Program-made: the position numbers and the translations under genes | The notes under the pieces: generated by a model | What the model saw: the letters and a program-made list of their open reading frames with translations, nothing else | What the model was told of the DNA's origin: nothing | Database searches by the model: none | Shown: one piece after another, positions 50,909 through 60,583 of the stretch | Numbering within the stretch: position 1 is the stretch's first letter | Layout of the letters: each line of letters begins with the position of its first letter | Source: Solimonas soli DSM 21787 | GTDB lineage: Bacteria; Pseudomonadota; Gammaproteobacteria; Nevskiales; Nevskiaceae | DNA: 64,000 nucleotides | Assembly (NCBI RefSeq): GCF_000474945.1 | Contig: NZ_AXDW01000004.1 | Span: forward strand, 1 to 64,000 | Reading direction: 5' to 3'

Positions 50909-52321
50909 ATGGAATATCCCAAGCCCAAGCAGTGGGATGCGCTGAGCTGGGTGCCGATCGTCGCCGGCCTGTACTGGCTGCTCGCGCACCACGGACTCGG
51001 CTGGCTGGTGTGGGCGCTGCTGCCCGGCGCGCTGCTGCTCGCCGCCGGCGTCGGCCTGCTGATGACGCCCGGCGATCCGCGCACGATCAGCCTGATGGCG
51101 GTCGGCGGCCTGCTCGGCATGCTGTTCACCCTGCCGGCCTGGTGGGTCGCCGATCTCGGCACGGCATTCTTCACCGCACTGCTCTCGTTCGGCAGCTTCC
51201 TGGCCTCCGGCCGTGCCGCCGTGCAGCGCTCGCCGCTCTATCTCGGCGCGACGCCGCCCGACCTGTCGACGCGCATGGACATCAAGGTCGCGATCGACGA
51301 GGCCGTGCTCGGTTACTTCGTCGGCGCCGCGCGCATTCCGAGCGGGCAGGCGGCACTGCGCACCTGCGAGGATTCGCTGCGCATGGAGGAGGCGATCCGC
51401 GCGCGCGGCTGGGATCGCGACCCGGAGTCGATGCATCTTGCGCCGCCGGCGCCGGAGGAGACCTACATCGATCGCGGCCGCATCTACGGCCACGACTACG
51501 AGGTGCTGCGCTTCGACAGCGCCTACGCGCCGCCCGGCGACCTGCCGAACGCCGTGGTGTGGAAGAGCCATGTCAACAACACCGAGTGCCACGTGCGCAT
51601 CCTGCGCCACGCCGGCAAGCCTCGCCCCTGGCTGATGTGCGTGCACGGCTACCGCATGGGCGCGCCGTGGGTCGACATGAGTCTGTTCTCGCCGGGCTGG
51701 CTGCACCACAGGCTCGGCCTCAACATCATCCAGCCGGTGCTGCCGCTGCACGGTCCGCGCAAGGCCGGGCTGCGCTCCGGCGATCATTTCCTCGACGGCG
51801 ATCTGTCGGATCTGGTCTACGCCGAGTCGCAGGCGCTCTGGGATCTGCGCCGCACGCTGGCCTGGCTGCGTGCCAGCGAGCCGGGCGCGCGCGTCGGCGT
51901 GTTCGGCATCTCGCTCGGCGGCTACAACGCGGCGCTGCTGTCGGCCTACGACGGCGAGCTCGATTTCGTCGTCGCCGGCATCCCGGTGATCGATCTCGCG
52001 CACGCCCTGTGGAGCGTCGCGCCGCCGGCGCATCGCGCCTACTACGCGCAGAACGGCCTCGACGAGGCGCGCTACCGCAACATCCTCGGGCCGGTGTCGC
52101 CGCTGACGCGGCCGCCGCTGGTGGCGCGCGAGCGCCTGTTCGTGGTCGGTGCGACGGCGGACCGCATCGCCGTGCCGCTGCACGCGCTCGAGCTCGGCCG
52201 GCACTGGAACGTGCCGGTGCAGTGGTACCAGGGCTCGCACCTGTCGGTCCGCCACGAGCACGAGATGCGCGACACGCTGAATCTGGCGATCGCCCGGGCC
52301 GGCTGGACCACCGCGGAGTGA
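50909..52321 (+). CDS. membrane-anchored alpha/beta hydrolase
   Basis: A 470-residue protein with three or four N-terminal membrane segments (about 12-110), a soluble linker, and a C-terminal alpha/beta hydrolase domain. 'PWLMCVHGYRMGAPW' is the oxyanion region, GISLGG (about 333-338) the nucleophile elbow, and 'GSHLSVRHEHEM' could supply the His. The domain recalls ABHD18-type hydrolases, but the membrane region is not usual there. ATG 50909 has GAGG just upstream. Substrate and physiological role are unknown. Confidence 0.75.
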   Translation: MEYPKPKQWDALSWVPIVAGLYWLLAHHGLGWLVWALLPGALLLAAGVGLLMTPGDPRTISLMAVGGLLGMLFTLPAWWVADLGTAFFTALLSFGSFLASGRAAVQRSPLYLGATPPDLSTRMDIKVAIDEAVLGYFVGAARIPSGQAALRTCEDSLRMEEAIRARGWDRDPESMHLAPPAPEETYIDRGRIYGHDYEVLRFDSAYAPPGDLPNAVVWKSHVNNTECHVRILRHAGKPRPWLMCVHGYRMGAPWVDMSLFSPGWLHHRLGLNIIQPVLPLHGPRKAGLRSGDHFLDGDLSDLVYAESQALWDLRRTLAWLRASEPGARVGVFGISLGGYNAALLSAYDGELDFVVAGIPVIDLAHALWSVAPPAHRAYYAQNGLDEARYRNILGPVSPLTRPPLVARERLFVVGATADRIAVPLHALELGRHWNVPVQWYQGSHLSVRHEHEMRDTLNLAIARAGWTTAE

Positions 52322-52406
52322 GCGTCATCGCCGCGCTGACGCATTCAGAGTTTCGTCGGGATCGTGGGGTAGAATCGGGCACGACCTTTTTGGATTTCCC
52401 GAACCC

Positions 52407-53528
52407 ATGATCAAAGCCGCGATCACCGGCACCGGCCTCTATACGCCGCCGCAGTCGATCTCGAACGACGAACTCGTCGCCTGCTACAACGCCTACGTCG
52501 AGAAGAAGAACGCCGAACGCGCCGAGGCGATCGCCGCCGGCAGTGCCGAAGCGCTGCAGCCTTCGAGCAGCGAGTTCATCGTCAAGGCTTCGGGCATCAA
52601 GGCGCGCTACGTGGTCGACAAGAGCGGCGTGCTCGATGTCGACATCATGCGGCCGCGCATCGCCACGCGCGGCAACGACGAGCCTTCGCTGCTCGCCGAA
52701 ATGGGCGTCAGCGCCGCCAGGCAGGCGCTCGAACGGGCCGGTCGCACGGCGGCCGACATCGACTTCGTCATCGCCGCCTGCTCGAACATGCCGCGTCCGT
52801 ATCCGGCGCTCGCGGTCGAGATCCAGAACCTGCTCGGCATCCAGGGCTACGCCTACGACATGAACGTGGCCTGCGCCTCGGCCGCCTTCGGCATCCAGGC
52901 CGCGGTCGACGCGGTGCGCCTCGGCAACGCGCGCGCCGCGCTGGTCGTCAATCCCGAGGTCTGCAGCGGTCACCTCAACTGGCGCAACCGCGACTGTCAC
53001 TTCATCTTCGGCGACGCCGCCACCGCCGTGGTCGTCGAGCCGCTCGACGGCGCCGTGTCGCAGGACAAGTTCGAGGTGCTCGGCACCAGGCTGCAGACGC
53101 AATTCTCGAGCAACATCCGCAACAACTTCGGTTTCCTCAACGAATGCGAGATCACGCCGCGTCCCTGGGACGACGTGCTGTTCCGCCAGGAAGGTCGCAA
53201 GGTGTTCAAGGAAGTCGTGCCGATGGTTTCCGATCTGCTCGGCGCGCACCTGGCGTCGCTCGGCATCGAGCCGGCCGACGTGCGCCGCTTCTTCCTGCAT
53301 CAGGCCAATCTCAACATGAACGAGCTGATCGCGCGCAAGGTCCTGGGCCGCGATCCGTCGGTCGAGGAAGCGCCGGTGATTCTCGACGAGTACGCGAACA
53401 CCAGCTCGGCCGGCTCGGTCATTGCATTTCACAAGCACCACGCCGATCTGGCGCCCGGCGATGTCGCCGTGCTCTGTGCGTTCGGCGCCGGCTATTCGGC
53501 CGGTTCGGTGGTGATGAAGCGGGTCTAA
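52407..53528 (+). CDS. beta-ketoacyl-ACP synthase III, FabH2 type
   Basis: A 373-residue thiolase-fold condensing enzyme. The catalytic triad is C156 ('NVACASAAFGIQ'), H298 ('FLHQANLNMN') and N331 ('EYANTSSAGS'). Overall length and the N-terminus 'GTGLYTPPQSISNDELV' resemble the Pseudomonas PA3286-type enzyme, which I recall channels medium-chain acyl-CoA into fatty acid synthesis, rather than standard FabH of about 320 residues. A TAGAAT -10 box (52370-52375) lies 31 bases upstream, with a poor -35. sppA follows 30 bases after the stop. Confidence 0.9.
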   Translation: MIKAAITGTGLYTPPQSISNDELVACYNAYVEKKNAERAEAIAAGSAEALQPSSSEFIVKASGIKARYVVDKSGVLDVDIMRPRIATRGNDEPSLLAEMGVSAARQALERAGRTAADIDFVIAACSNMPRPYPALAVEIQNLLGIQGYAYDMNVACASAAFGIQAAVDAVRLGNARAALVVNPEVCSGHLNWRNRDCHFIFGDAATAVVVEPLDGAVSQDKFEVLGTRLQTQFSSNIRNNFGFLNECEITPRPWDDVLFRQEGRKVFKEVVPMVSDLLGAHLASLGIEPADVRRFFLHQANLNMNELIARKVLGRDPSVEEAPVILDEYANTSSAGSVIAFHKHHADLAPGDVAVLCAFGAGYSAGSVVMKRV

Positions 53529-53558
53529 GCGGCATAAGCGTCGAAGGACAAGGCAGTC

Positions 53559-55442
53559 ATGAGTGACACTCACAATCCGGTGCGCGGCCGTTCGGTGCTT
53601 GGCCGCCTGTTCCATTTCCTGTGGATGCTGGTCAGCGGTCTGCTCAAGCTGATCATCATCGTCAGCGTGCTCGGCACACTGGCGATCGCATGGTTCGCGC
53701 TGCGCAGCGGCCACGGCGCCAAGGTGGAAGACAACATGCCGCTGGTGCTGGCGCCGACCGGCGCGCTGGTCGAGCAGATCGACGAGGACCCGGGCCAGCG
53801 CCTGCTGCAGAACCTCAACGGTCAGCCGCCGCAGCAGTCCTCGCTGCGCGATCTGATCGACGCGCTGGACGCCGCCAAGGACGATCCGCGCATCCCGTTC
53901 GCGGTGCTCAAGCTCGATGGCCTGAGCGACGCCGGACTGCCGCAGCTCGAGGAACTGGTCGCGGCGATGAAGGAATTCCGCGCCAGCGGCAAGAAGATCA
54001 TCGCCTGGGGGCCGTCATACGAGCAGGCGCCGTACTACGCCGCGGCGCAGGCCGACGAAATCGTGCTGGACCCGATGGGCAGCCTGTCGATCGAAGGCTT
54101 CAGCACCTACAACAACTACTTCAAGGACGGCCTCGACAAGCTCGGCGTCGACGTGCACGTGTTCCGCGTCGGCGAGTACAAGTCGGCGGTCGAGCCGTTC
54201 ACGCGCAACGACATGTCGCCGGACGCGCGCGCCGCCAACGTCGACTGGCTCGGCGATCTGTGGAAGGACTACGGCAAGGGCATCGGCGAAGGCCGCAAGC
54301 TGCCGGAAACCGCTGCCGACGACTACGTGCGCAAGCTGGGCGCCGGCCTCGAGGCGCACGGCGGCGACAATGCCGCCTATGCCAAGGCCGCCGGCCTGGT
54401 CACCAGCGTCGAGACGCTCGGCGACTTCCGCAAGCGCATGGGCGCGCAGGTCGGCATGGACGACGACCTCGGCAGCTTCCGCCAGATCCACTATCTCGAC
54501 TATCTCGCGGCGATCGACTACGAAGCGTCCAAGAAGAAGCAGAGCGCGAAGAACACGATCGCGATGGTCGCCGTGCAGGGCGAGATCGTCGACGGCAGCG
54601 GCGAAGTGGGCCAGGCCGGCGGCGACGCGATCGCCGATCTGCTCGACCGCGCGCGCCGCGACGAGGACATCTCCGCCGTCGTGCTGCGTGTCAATTCGCC
54701 GGGCGGCAGCGTGTGGGCCTCCGAGCAGATCCGCCGCGCGGTCGATGCGCTGAAGGCCGACGGCAAGCCGGTCGTGGCGTCGATGTCGACGGTCGCGGCA
54801 AGCGGCGGCTACTGGGTATCGATGGACGCCGACCAGATCTTCGCGCACGACTCGACGGTGACCGGCTCGATCGGCATCTTCGGCATGATTCCGACCATCG
54901 ACCGCGGCCTCGCCAAGCTCGGCGTGCACACCGACGGCGTCGGCACCACGCCGCTGGCCGGCACGCTGCGCATCGACCGGCCGATGTCGGCGGAACTGAG
55001 CCACATCATCCAGGCGCAGATCGACAAGGGTTATCGCGATTTCATCGGCGGCGTGTCGAAGGCACGCAACATTCCGGTCGACAAGGTCAACGAGATCGCG
55101 CGCGGCCGCGTGTGGAGCGGCGAGAAGGCCAAGCAGCTGGGCCTGGTCGACGCGATCGGCGGACTCGACGAGGCCGCCGACGCGGCGGCCAAGCTGGCCG
55201 GCATCGAGGACGGCGAGTACGAGCTCGAGGAAATGACGCCGGAGCGCGATTTCGCCAGCGAGCTGCTGTCGCGCTTCTCCGGCGAGGCGCGCTACGCCTG
55301 GATGCCGGCGCGTACCGCGAGCTGGCTGCGCACGATGCTGGAGAAGACCGACATCGAGCACTGGCTGTCCTCGTTCAACGATCCGCGCGGCATGTACGCG
55401 CAGTGCTTCTGCACGCCGCAGCAGGGCGGACGCGGTCGCTGA
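53559..55442 (+). CDS. sppA: signal peptide peptidase SppA, 67K type
   Basis: Membrane-anchored S49 serine protease that degrades released signal peptides. The 627-residue double-domain form matches E. coli SppA. One N-terminal membrane segment covers about 25-48. The Ser/Lys dyad is split between the repeats: K208 in '[13 protein letters not shown]' and S415 in 'AASGGYW', as in the E. coli enzyme. '[16 protein letters not shown]' is the conserved core. It starts 30 bases after the FabH2-like gene. Confidence 0.95.
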   Translation: MSDTHNPVRGRSVLGRLFHFLWMLVSGLLKLIIIVSVLGTLAIAWFALRSGHGAKVEDNMPLVLAPTGALVEQIDEDPGQRLLQNLNGQPPQQSSLRDLIDALDAAKDDPRIPFAVLKLDGLSDAGLPQLEELVAAMKEFRASGKKIIAWGPSYEQAPYYAAAQADEIVLDPMGSLSIEGFSTYNNYFKDGLDKLGVDVHVFRVGEYKSAVEPFTRNDMSPDARAANVDWLGDLWKDYGKGIGEGRKLPETAADDYVRKLGAGLEAHGGDNAAYAKAAGLVTSVETLGDFRKRMGAQVGMDDDLGSFRQIHYLDYLAAIDYEASKKKQSAKNTIAMVAVQGEIVDGSGEVGQAGGDAIADLLDRARRDEDISAVVLRVNSPGGSVWASEQIRRAVDALKADGKPVVASMSTVAASGGYWVSMDADQIFAHDSTVTGSIGIFGMIPTIDRGLAKLGVHTDGVGTTPLAGTLRIDRPMSAELSHIIQAQIDKGYRDFIGGVSKARNIPVDKVNEIARGRVWSGEKAKQLGLVDAIGGLDEAADAAAKLAGIEDGEYELEEMTPERDFASELLSRFSGEARYAWMPARTASWLRTMLEKTDIEHWLSSFNDPRGMYAQCFCTPQQGGRGR

Positions 55443-55452
55443 TCGCGCGGCG

Positions 55453-56334
55453 ATGCCGAAGCTGCGCGTCGACGATTTCGACATGCATTACGTGGAGGCG
55501 GGCGCCGGCCCGCCTCTGCTGCTGATCCACGGTCTCGGCGGCAGCCATCTCGACTGGGAGCACCAGATCGCGCACTTCGCGCGGCAGTACCGCGTCATCG
55601 CCCCCGATCTGCGCGGCTTCGGGGCGAGCGGCGCCGGACGTCGCCTGTACTCGATCCGCCGCCTGGCGCGCGACGTCACCGCGCTGCTCGCGCAGCTCGG
55701 CGTCGAGCGCTTCGCGCTCGTCGGCCATTCGATGGGCGGCGCGGTCGCCCAGCAGCTCGCCCTCGATACCGAGGGCCGCGTGCAGAAACTCGTCGTCGCC
55801 AACAGCATGCCGATGTTCCGCCCGCAGACGCTGCGGCACTGGATGGAATTCTCCTACCGCTGGGCGGTGATGGGGCTGCTCGGCCCGGCGCGTCTCGCGC
55901 GCATCGGCGCCTGGCGCATGTATCCCGGCGACGCGCACGCCGCCGAGCGCGAGAAGAGCATCGCGCGCGGCGCGCGCAACACGCGCTATGCCTATCTCGC
56001 GGCGCTCGCCGCGCTCGGCCGCTGGTCGGTGATGCTGCGCCTCGGCCAGCTGCGCATGCCGGTGCTGGTCATCGCGTCCGAGCACGACTACTTCACGCGC
56101 GAGGAGACCTTGCGCTTTGCGCATGCGCTGCCGCGCGGCCGCTTGCGCATCATCGCCGGCGCGCATCACGGCTTGCCGGCGGAAATGCCCGAGGTCTTCA
56201 ATGCGCTGGTGACACGCTTCCTGCGCGCGCCGCACACGGTGCGCGACCAGGCGCCGCGCCACGCGGCGGCGGGCGGCGAGACGCCCGCGCACGCAGCGGC
56301 GGCCGTGCTCGCCGAGACGGGCGGCGAGCCGTGA
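55453..56334 (+). CDS. alpha/beta fold hydrolase
   Basis: A 293-residue hydrolase of the classical type: 'LLIHGLGGSHLDWEHQ' (oxyanion), GHSMGG (about 95-100, nucleophile Ser), 'IASEHDYF' (acid) and 'GAHHGLPAE' (His). The last 40 residues are an Ala-rich tail. It could be an esterase or lipase; the substrate cannot be told. It starts 10 bases after sppA, and its stop overlaps the murI GTG (GTGA), placing it in one transcript with both. Confidence 0.85.
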   Translation: MPKLRVDDFDMHYVEAGAGPPLLLIHGLGGSHLDWEHQIAHFARQYRVIAPDLRGFGASGAGRRLYSIRRLARDVTALLAQLGVERFALVGHSMGGAVAQQLALDTEGRVQKLVVANSMPMFRPQTLRHWMEFSYRWAVMGLLGPARLARIGAWRMYPGDAHAAEREKSIARGARNTRYAYLAALAALGRWSVMLRLGQLRMPVLVIASEHDYFTREETLRFAHALPRGRLRIIAGAHHGLPAEMPEVFNALVTRFLRAPHTVRDQAPRHAAAGGETPAHAAAAVLAETGGEP

Positions 56335-57113
56335 ACGAGGGCGGGGCTGCGCCGATCGGCGTCTTCGATTCCGGCGTCGGCGGTCTTTCGGTGCTCGCCG
56401 ACCTGCGGCGCGAGCTGCCGCACGAATCGTTCATCTACTACGCCGACAGCGGCCATTGCCCTTACGGCGGCAAGCCGGCCGCCGAGATCGCGGCGCGCGC
56501 CTTCGCGATCAGCGACGAGCTGATCGCCGCCGGCGCCAAGCTCATCGTCGTCGCCTGCAACACGGCGACGATCGCCGCCGTCGAGCAGCTGCGCGCGACC
56601 TATCCCTTGAGCTTCGTCGGCATCGAGCCGGCGATCAAGCCGGCCGTGACGCAGACGAAGTCCGGCGTGGTCGGCGTGCTGGCCACCGGCGCGGCGCTGG
56701 CCGGCGACAAGTTCCTGCGCCTGCAGGCGCAGCACGGCGGCAAGGTGCGCGTCATCACCCAGCCTTGTCCGGGGCTCGTCGAATACGTCGAGCGCGGCGA
56801 GCTGGAGGGGCCGGCCGTGCGGGCGCTGGTCGAGCGCTATGTCGAGCCGCTGCTGCGCGACGGCGTCGACACTCTGGTGCTCGGCTGCACGCACTATCCG
56901 TTTCTGCGACCGCTGATCGCCGACGTCGCGGGATCGGGCGCGACCTTAATCGATACCGGCGCCGCAGTCGCGCGCCAGACGCGGCGCGTGCTCGATCGAG
57001 AGGGCTTGCTCAGCGCGAGCAGCGCACCTGGCAGCCTGCAATGGCGGACCAGTGGCGATCGCACCGTGGTCGCGCCGGTTGTCGAAAGGCTGTTGACTCT
57101 TTCGCCGAAGTAG
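56331..57113 (+). CDS. murI: glutamate racemase
   Basis: Makes D-glutamate for peptidoglycan. The 260-residue protein has 'GVFDSGVGGLSVLADL' and 'YYADSGHCPYG' at the N-terminus and the two catalytic cysteines C76 ('ACNTATIAAV') and C186 ('LGCTHYPFLRP'). The start is GTG 56331, overlapping the upstream hydrolase stop. It ends tail-to-tail against nadC, with a 125-base repeat-like gap between. Confidence 0.95.
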   Translation: MNEGGAAPIGVFDSGVGGLSVLADLRRELPHESFIYYADSGHCPYGGKPAAEIAARAFAISDELIAAGAKLIVVACNTATIAAVEQLRATYPLSFVGIEPAIKPAVTQTKSGVVGVLATGAALAGDKFLRLQAQHGGKVRVITQPCPGLVEYVERGELEGPAVRALVERYVEPLLRDGVDTLVLGCTHYPFLRPLIADVAGSGATLIDTGAAVARQTRRVLDREGLLSASSAPGSLQWRTSGDRTVVAPVVERLLTLSPK

Positions 57114-57238
57114 AAGGCGCCGAAGAAGCGTCGCGAGCGAAGGCAGCTCGTGCGAGGACGGAGCACGGCAAGCGCAACGTACATCGGTACGTGAGCATTG
57201 CGAGCACCGCCCGCGTGCAAGATGCCGAGCGCAGCAGC
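57114..57238 (+). repeat. repeat-like gap between murI and nadC
   Basis: This 125-base convergent gap has an unusual texture: purine-rich 'GAGCGAAGGC', several GAGC/GCTC pieces and a small palindrome ACGTAC-ATCG-GTACGT (57177-57192). It looks like an interspersed intergenic repeat of the kind seen at gene ends in some proteobacteria, or a two-way terminator. Only one copy is in the window, so repeat status is unproven. Confidence 0.3.
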
Positions 57239-58102
57239 TTATTCGTCGCTTTCGAAGCGCATCGACAGATCGACGGCGCGCACGTGCTTGGTGATGGCGC
57301 CGATGGCGATGCGGTCGACGCCGCATTCGGCGATCTCGCGCACGCTTTCGAGCGTCGCGCCGCCGGAATATTCGATGACGGTCCTGCCGCCGCGCGCGCG
57401 GTGCGCGCGCGTGAGCTGGACGGCCTCGCGGATCTGCGGCAGCGTGAAGTCGTCGACGAGCAGCAGGTCGACGTCGGCGTCCAGCGCCGCGCGCACCTGG
57501 TCGAAGTCCTCGGCCTCGGTCATCAGCGGCACGCCGGCGTCCAGGGCGCGCGCGTTGGCGATCGCTGCGCGGATGCCGCCGGCGGCGGCGACGTGGTTTT
57601 CCTTGATGAGGATGCCGTCGTAGAGGCCGATGCGGTGGTTGATGCCGCCGCCGCAGAGCACGGCGTATTTCTGCGCGTTGCGCAGGCCGGGCAGGGTCTT
57701 GCGCGTGTCGGCGATCCGGCAGCCGGTGCCGGCGATGGCGTCGACGTAGCGGCGCACGCTGGTCGCGGTACCGGACAGCGTCTGCAGGAAGTTCAGCGCC
57801 GGCCGCTCGCCGCTCAGCAGCGGCCGCGCCGGGCCGCGCAGGGTGTAGAGGCGCTGGTCGGCCCGCACGCGCTCGCCTTCGCCGACATGCCAGGTGATGA
57901 CGATGGCCGGATCGAGCTGGCGGAACACTTCGTCGACCCAGGGCCGGCCGCAGATCACGGCGTCCTCGCGCGAGATGACGTGCGCGACCGAGGTCTGTGC
58001 GGCCGGCACCAGCCGCGCGGTGACGTCGCCGCTGCCGATGTCCTCGGCGAGGGCGCGGCGCACGCAGTCGGCGACATCGGCGGCGTTGGGAGCAGGAATC
58101 AT
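57239..58102 (-). CDS. nadC: nicotinate-nucleotide pyrophosphorylase (carboxylating)
   Basis: Converts quinolinate and PRPP to nicotinate mononucleotide in NAD synthesis. The 287-residue protein shows 'RPALNFLQTLSGTAT', the hallmark 'DTRKTLPGLRNAQKYAV' followed by 'GGGINHRIGLYDGILIKENH', and 'EYSGGATLESVREIAECGVD' near the end. The ATG at 58102 overlaps the stop of the dedA-type gene by four bases. nadA and nadB are not in the window. Confidence 0.96.
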   Translation of the reverse strand: MIPAPNAADVADCVRRALAEDIGSGDVTARLVPAAQTSVAHVISREDAVICGRPWVDEVFRQLDPAIVITWHVGEGERVRADQRLYTLRGPARPLLSGERPALNFLQTLSGTATSVRRYVDAIAGTGCRIADTRKTLPGLRNAQKYAVLCGGGINHRIGLYDGILIKENHVAAAGGIRAAIANARALDAGVPLMTEAEDFDQVRAALDADVDLLLVDDFTLPQIREAVQLTRAHRARGGRTVIEYSGGATLESVREIAECGVDRIAIGAITKHVRAVDLSMRFESDE

Positions 58103-58794
58103 GGCGCGGTTTCCGGTGTGGCGTTTTTCGGATGGCCGCTTCCGGCTCGCTGCCGCCGGCGGCGCAGTTCGCGGCGCTCCTGCACGGTGCGATGCCGGGC
58201 GTCACGGCGCAGCAGCCAGACCAGCGCGGCGACGAGCAGCAGGGCGACCAGGACCAGCAGCACGGTCTTGCCGCGCTTGAGCCAGAGCAGCAGCCAGTCG
58301 TGGTTCTCGGCGCCGTAGTAGCCGAGATAGACCCACAGCGGCACGCTGATCAGCGCGGCGAGGCCGTCGAGCGCGAGAAAGCGCCAGAACGGCACGCGGC
58401 GCGTCATGCCGGCGGTGAGGTAGATCGGCGTGCGCAGGCCGGGAAGGAAGCGGGCGATGAACATCAGGCGGTTGCCGTGCAGCCGGTAGAGCTGTTCGAT
58501 GCGCAGGTAGCGGCGCGGCGTGACGAGCCAGGCGATCCAGCGCAGCTGCCGTGCGCGTTCGCCGAAGTGGCGGCCGACCCAGAACATCAGCGCGTCGCCC
58601 GACAGCACGCCGGCGATGCCGACCAGGCACATCAGATGCACGTTGGCGGCGCCGACGCCGGCGATGATGCCGCCGGCCGCCAGCGTGATGTCCTCGGGCA
58701 CCGGCAGGCCGCAGCCGCAGGCGAGCAGCATCAGCAGCACGGCGAGATAGCCGTTGGCGGTGAACAGGCCGATCAGCGTGTCGAGCAGTTGCAC
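58099..58794 (-). CDS. DedA family membrane protein (second copy)
   Basis: A 231-residue polytopic membrane protein with DedA features: 'CGCGLPVPEDITLAAGG' (about 26-42) and 'FIARFLPGLRTPIYLTAG' (about 112-129), and several hydrophobic segments including 'TVLLVLVALLLVAALVWLL'. Unlike the copy at 16743 it has an Arg-rich C-terminal tail (about 195-231). It is coupled to nadC by a four-base overlap and lies 25 bases downstream of argF on the same strand. Confidence 0.88.
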   Translation of the reverse strand: MQLLDTLIGLFTANGYLAVLLMLLACGCGLPVPEDITLAAGGIIAGVGAANVHLMCLVGIAGVLSGDALMFWVGRHFGERARQLRWIAWLVTPRRYLRIEQLYRLHGNRLMFIARFLPGLRTPIYLTAGMTRRVPFWRFLALDGLAALISVPLWVYLGYYGAENHDWLLLWLKRGKTVLLVLVALLLVAALVWLLRRDARHRTVQERRELRRRRQRAGSGHPKNATPETAP

Positions 58795-58819
58795 GGCAAG
58801 TGCGGCGCGGCGGCGGCTT

Positions 58820-59713
58820 CTACTGCAGCAGGAACTCGAGCAGGGCCATCTGCGCCCACAGACGGTTCTCCGCCTCGTCGTAGATCACCGACTGCGGACC
58901 GTCGATGACCTCGGCGGCGACTTCCTCGCCGCGATGCGCGGGCAGGCAATGCAGGAAGATCGCCTCGGGCCTGGCCAGCTTCATCAGCGCCGCGTCGACC
59001 TGATAGCCGGCGAAGGCCTGCAGGCGCTTCTGCGTCTCCGCTTCCTGTCCCATGCTGGTCCAGGTGTCGGTGACGATCAGATCGGCGCCCGTCGCGGCGA
59101 GCTGCGGCGTGTCGACCAGCTCGACGGCGCCGCCGGCGGCGCGGACCAGCTGCGCGTCCGGCGCGTAGCCGATCGGCGCGGCGATCTTCAGCTTGAACTC
59201 GAACAGCGCCGCGGCTTCGATGAACGAGTGGCAGACGTTGTTGCCGTCGCCGATCCAGGCGGCGGTCTTGCCGCGCGGATCGCCGCGGTGCTCGAACCAG
59301 GTCTGCAGGTCGGCGAGCAGCTGGCAGGGATGATGCAGATCGGAGAGCCCATTGATGACCGGCACGCGCGAATTCGCGGCGAGTTCCTGCTGATCGCGCT
59401 GCGAGTCGTTGCGGATCATGATGGCGCTGCACATGCGCGACAGCACCTGCGCGGTGTCGCTGATCGGTTCGTCGCGGCCGAGCTGCGTCGCCGCCGAATG
59501 CAGGAACAGGGCGTGACCGCCGAAGCGCGCCATGCCGGCCTCGAAGCTGACGCGCGTGCGCGTCGAATTCTTGGTGAAGATCATCGCCAGCGTCTTGCCG
59601 GTGAACGGCCGGTAGCCGGTGTCCGTCTGCCGCTTCAGCGCGCTGGCACGGGCGACGACCTGCCGCGCCTCGGCGGGTGCGAGATCGGACAGCTTGAGGA
59701 AATGGCGCGGCAT
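58820..59713 (-). CDS. argF: ornithine carbamoyltransferase
   Basis: Arginine biosynthesis enzyme forming citrulline from ornithine and carbamoyl phosphate. The 297-residue protein has the carbamoyl-phosphate motif STRTR ('KNSTRTRVSFE', about 48-58), 'HHPCQLLADL' and the ornithine-site 'FLHCLPAHRGEE'. The ATG at 59713 starts 'MPRHFLKLSDL', a normal beginning. It is separated from sodB by that gene's terminator, so it must have its own promoter within 59714-59754. Confidence 0.96.
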   Translation of the reverse strand: MPRHFLKLSDLAPAEARQVVARASALKRQTDTGYRPFTGKTLAMIFTKNSTRTRVSFEAGMARFGGHALFLHSAATQLGRDEPISDTAQVLSRMCSAIMIRNDSQRDQQELAANSRVPVINGLSDLHHPCQLLADLQTWFEHRGDPRGKTAAWIGDGNNVCHSFIEAAALFEFKLKIAAPIGYAPDAQLVRAAGGAVELVDTPQLAATGADLIVTDTWTSMGQEAETQKRLQAFAGYQVDAALMKLARPEAIFLHCLPAHRGEEVAAEVIDGPQSVIYDEAENRLWAQMALLEFLLQ

Positions 59714-59754
59714 GACAACTCTCTTCTACGTCGGCAGCGGACGCGGCGACATCG

Positions 59755-59787
59755 AAAAACGGCGAGGGCCGCGCAAGCGCGGCCCTC
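59755..59787 (-). terminator. Rho-independent terminator of sodB
   Basis: Read on the - strand: a perfect 10-bp stem GAGGGCCGCG / CGCGGCCCTC with a CTTG loop, then GCCG and TTTTT. On the + strand the stem is 59764-59787 and the A-run 59755-59759. It lies 44 bases after the sodB stop. Confidence 0.85.
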
Positions 59788-59831
59788 GGCCCAACAGGCT
59801 GGGGGATTTTACCCCAACGGGCAAGATCTCA

Positions 59832-60407
59832 TCAGGCGAGATTCTTCTCGGCGAAGTCCCAGTTGGCGAGCGCCCAGAAATGCTCGAGGAAGCTCGGGCG
59901 GGCGTTGCGGTAGTCGACGTAGTAGGCGTGCTCCCAGACGTCGCAGGTCAGCAGCGGCTTCTGGCCCTTGGTCAGCGGGTTGTCGGCATTGGCGGTCGTG
60001 GTGATCGCCAGCGAGCCGTCGGCGTTCTGCACCAGCCAGGCCCAGCCCGAACCGAACTGGCCGATCGCGGCCTCGGTGAACTGCTTCTTGAAATCCTCGA
60101 CGCCGCCGAACTGTTTGACCAATGCGTCGGTCAACTTCTTGCCCGGGGCCTTCTGGTTCGGGGTCAGCGAGTTCCAGAAAAAGTTATGGTTCCAGACCTG
60201 CGCGGCATTGTTGAAGATCTTGCCGGAGGACTTCTTGACGATGTCCTCGAGCGCCATGTTCTCGAATTCGGTGCCGGCGATCAGCTTGTTGCCGTTGTCG
60301 ACATAGGCCTTGTGATGCTTGCCGTAGTGGAAGTCGAGCGTTTCGGCGGACATGTGGGGAGCGAGCGCGTCGCGGGCGTACGGAAGCTCGGGAAGAGTCA
60401 AAGCCAT
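59832..60407 (-). CDS. sodB: superoxide dismutase, Fe type
   Basis: Converts superoxide to oxygen and hydrogen peroxide in the cytoplasm. The 191-residue length is that of Fe-SOD. Metal ligands are H27 ('DFHYGKHH'), H74 ('VWNHNFFW'), D156 and H160 ('[11 protein letters not shown]'); the residues around them fit the iron form better than the manganese form, though this is not certain from sequence alone. It has a clear promoter and terminator and appears monocistronic, divergent from grxD. Confidence 0.95.
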   Translation of the reverse strand: MALTLPELPYARDALAPHMSAETLDFHYGKHHKAYVDNGNKLIAGTEFENMALEDIVKKSSGKIFNNAAQVWNHNFFWNSLTPNQKAPGKKLTDALVKQFGGVEDFKKQFTEAAIGQFGSGWAWLVQNADGSLAITTTANADNPLTKGQKPLLTCDVWEHAYYVDYRNARPSFLEHFWALANWDFAEKNLA

Positions 60408-60469
60408 GTGATTTTTCCTCGTGGTGCTGGTTCGGCGCGGAAAGCGCTTACTGGCTCGTGGGGCCTCAC

Positions 60470-60499
60470 AAAATAGGCGAATACCACCAGCGATATCAA
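60470..60499 (-). promoter_or_regulatory. candidate sigma70 promoter of sodB
   Basis: On the - strand: TTGATA (60499-60494), an 18-base spacer, then TATTTT (60475-60470), with AGGA just before the sodB ATG. It shares the intergenic region with the grxD promoter on the other strand. Confidence 0.55.
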
Positions 60500-60541
60500 T
60501 ACCAGAGGAAAAGACCGGCAGCAGCGCGCGAGGCGCGCGCG

Positions 60542-60547
60542 TATAAT
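60542..60547 (+). promoter_or_regulatory. -10 box of grxD
   Basis: A perfect TATAAT, 36 bases before the grxD ATG. No good -35 hexamer is seen at the usual distance, which may mean activator dependence. Confidence 0.5.
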
Positions 60548-60583
60548 CCGCGGCCGTCTGGACTCCTCGTCTCGGAGAGCACC

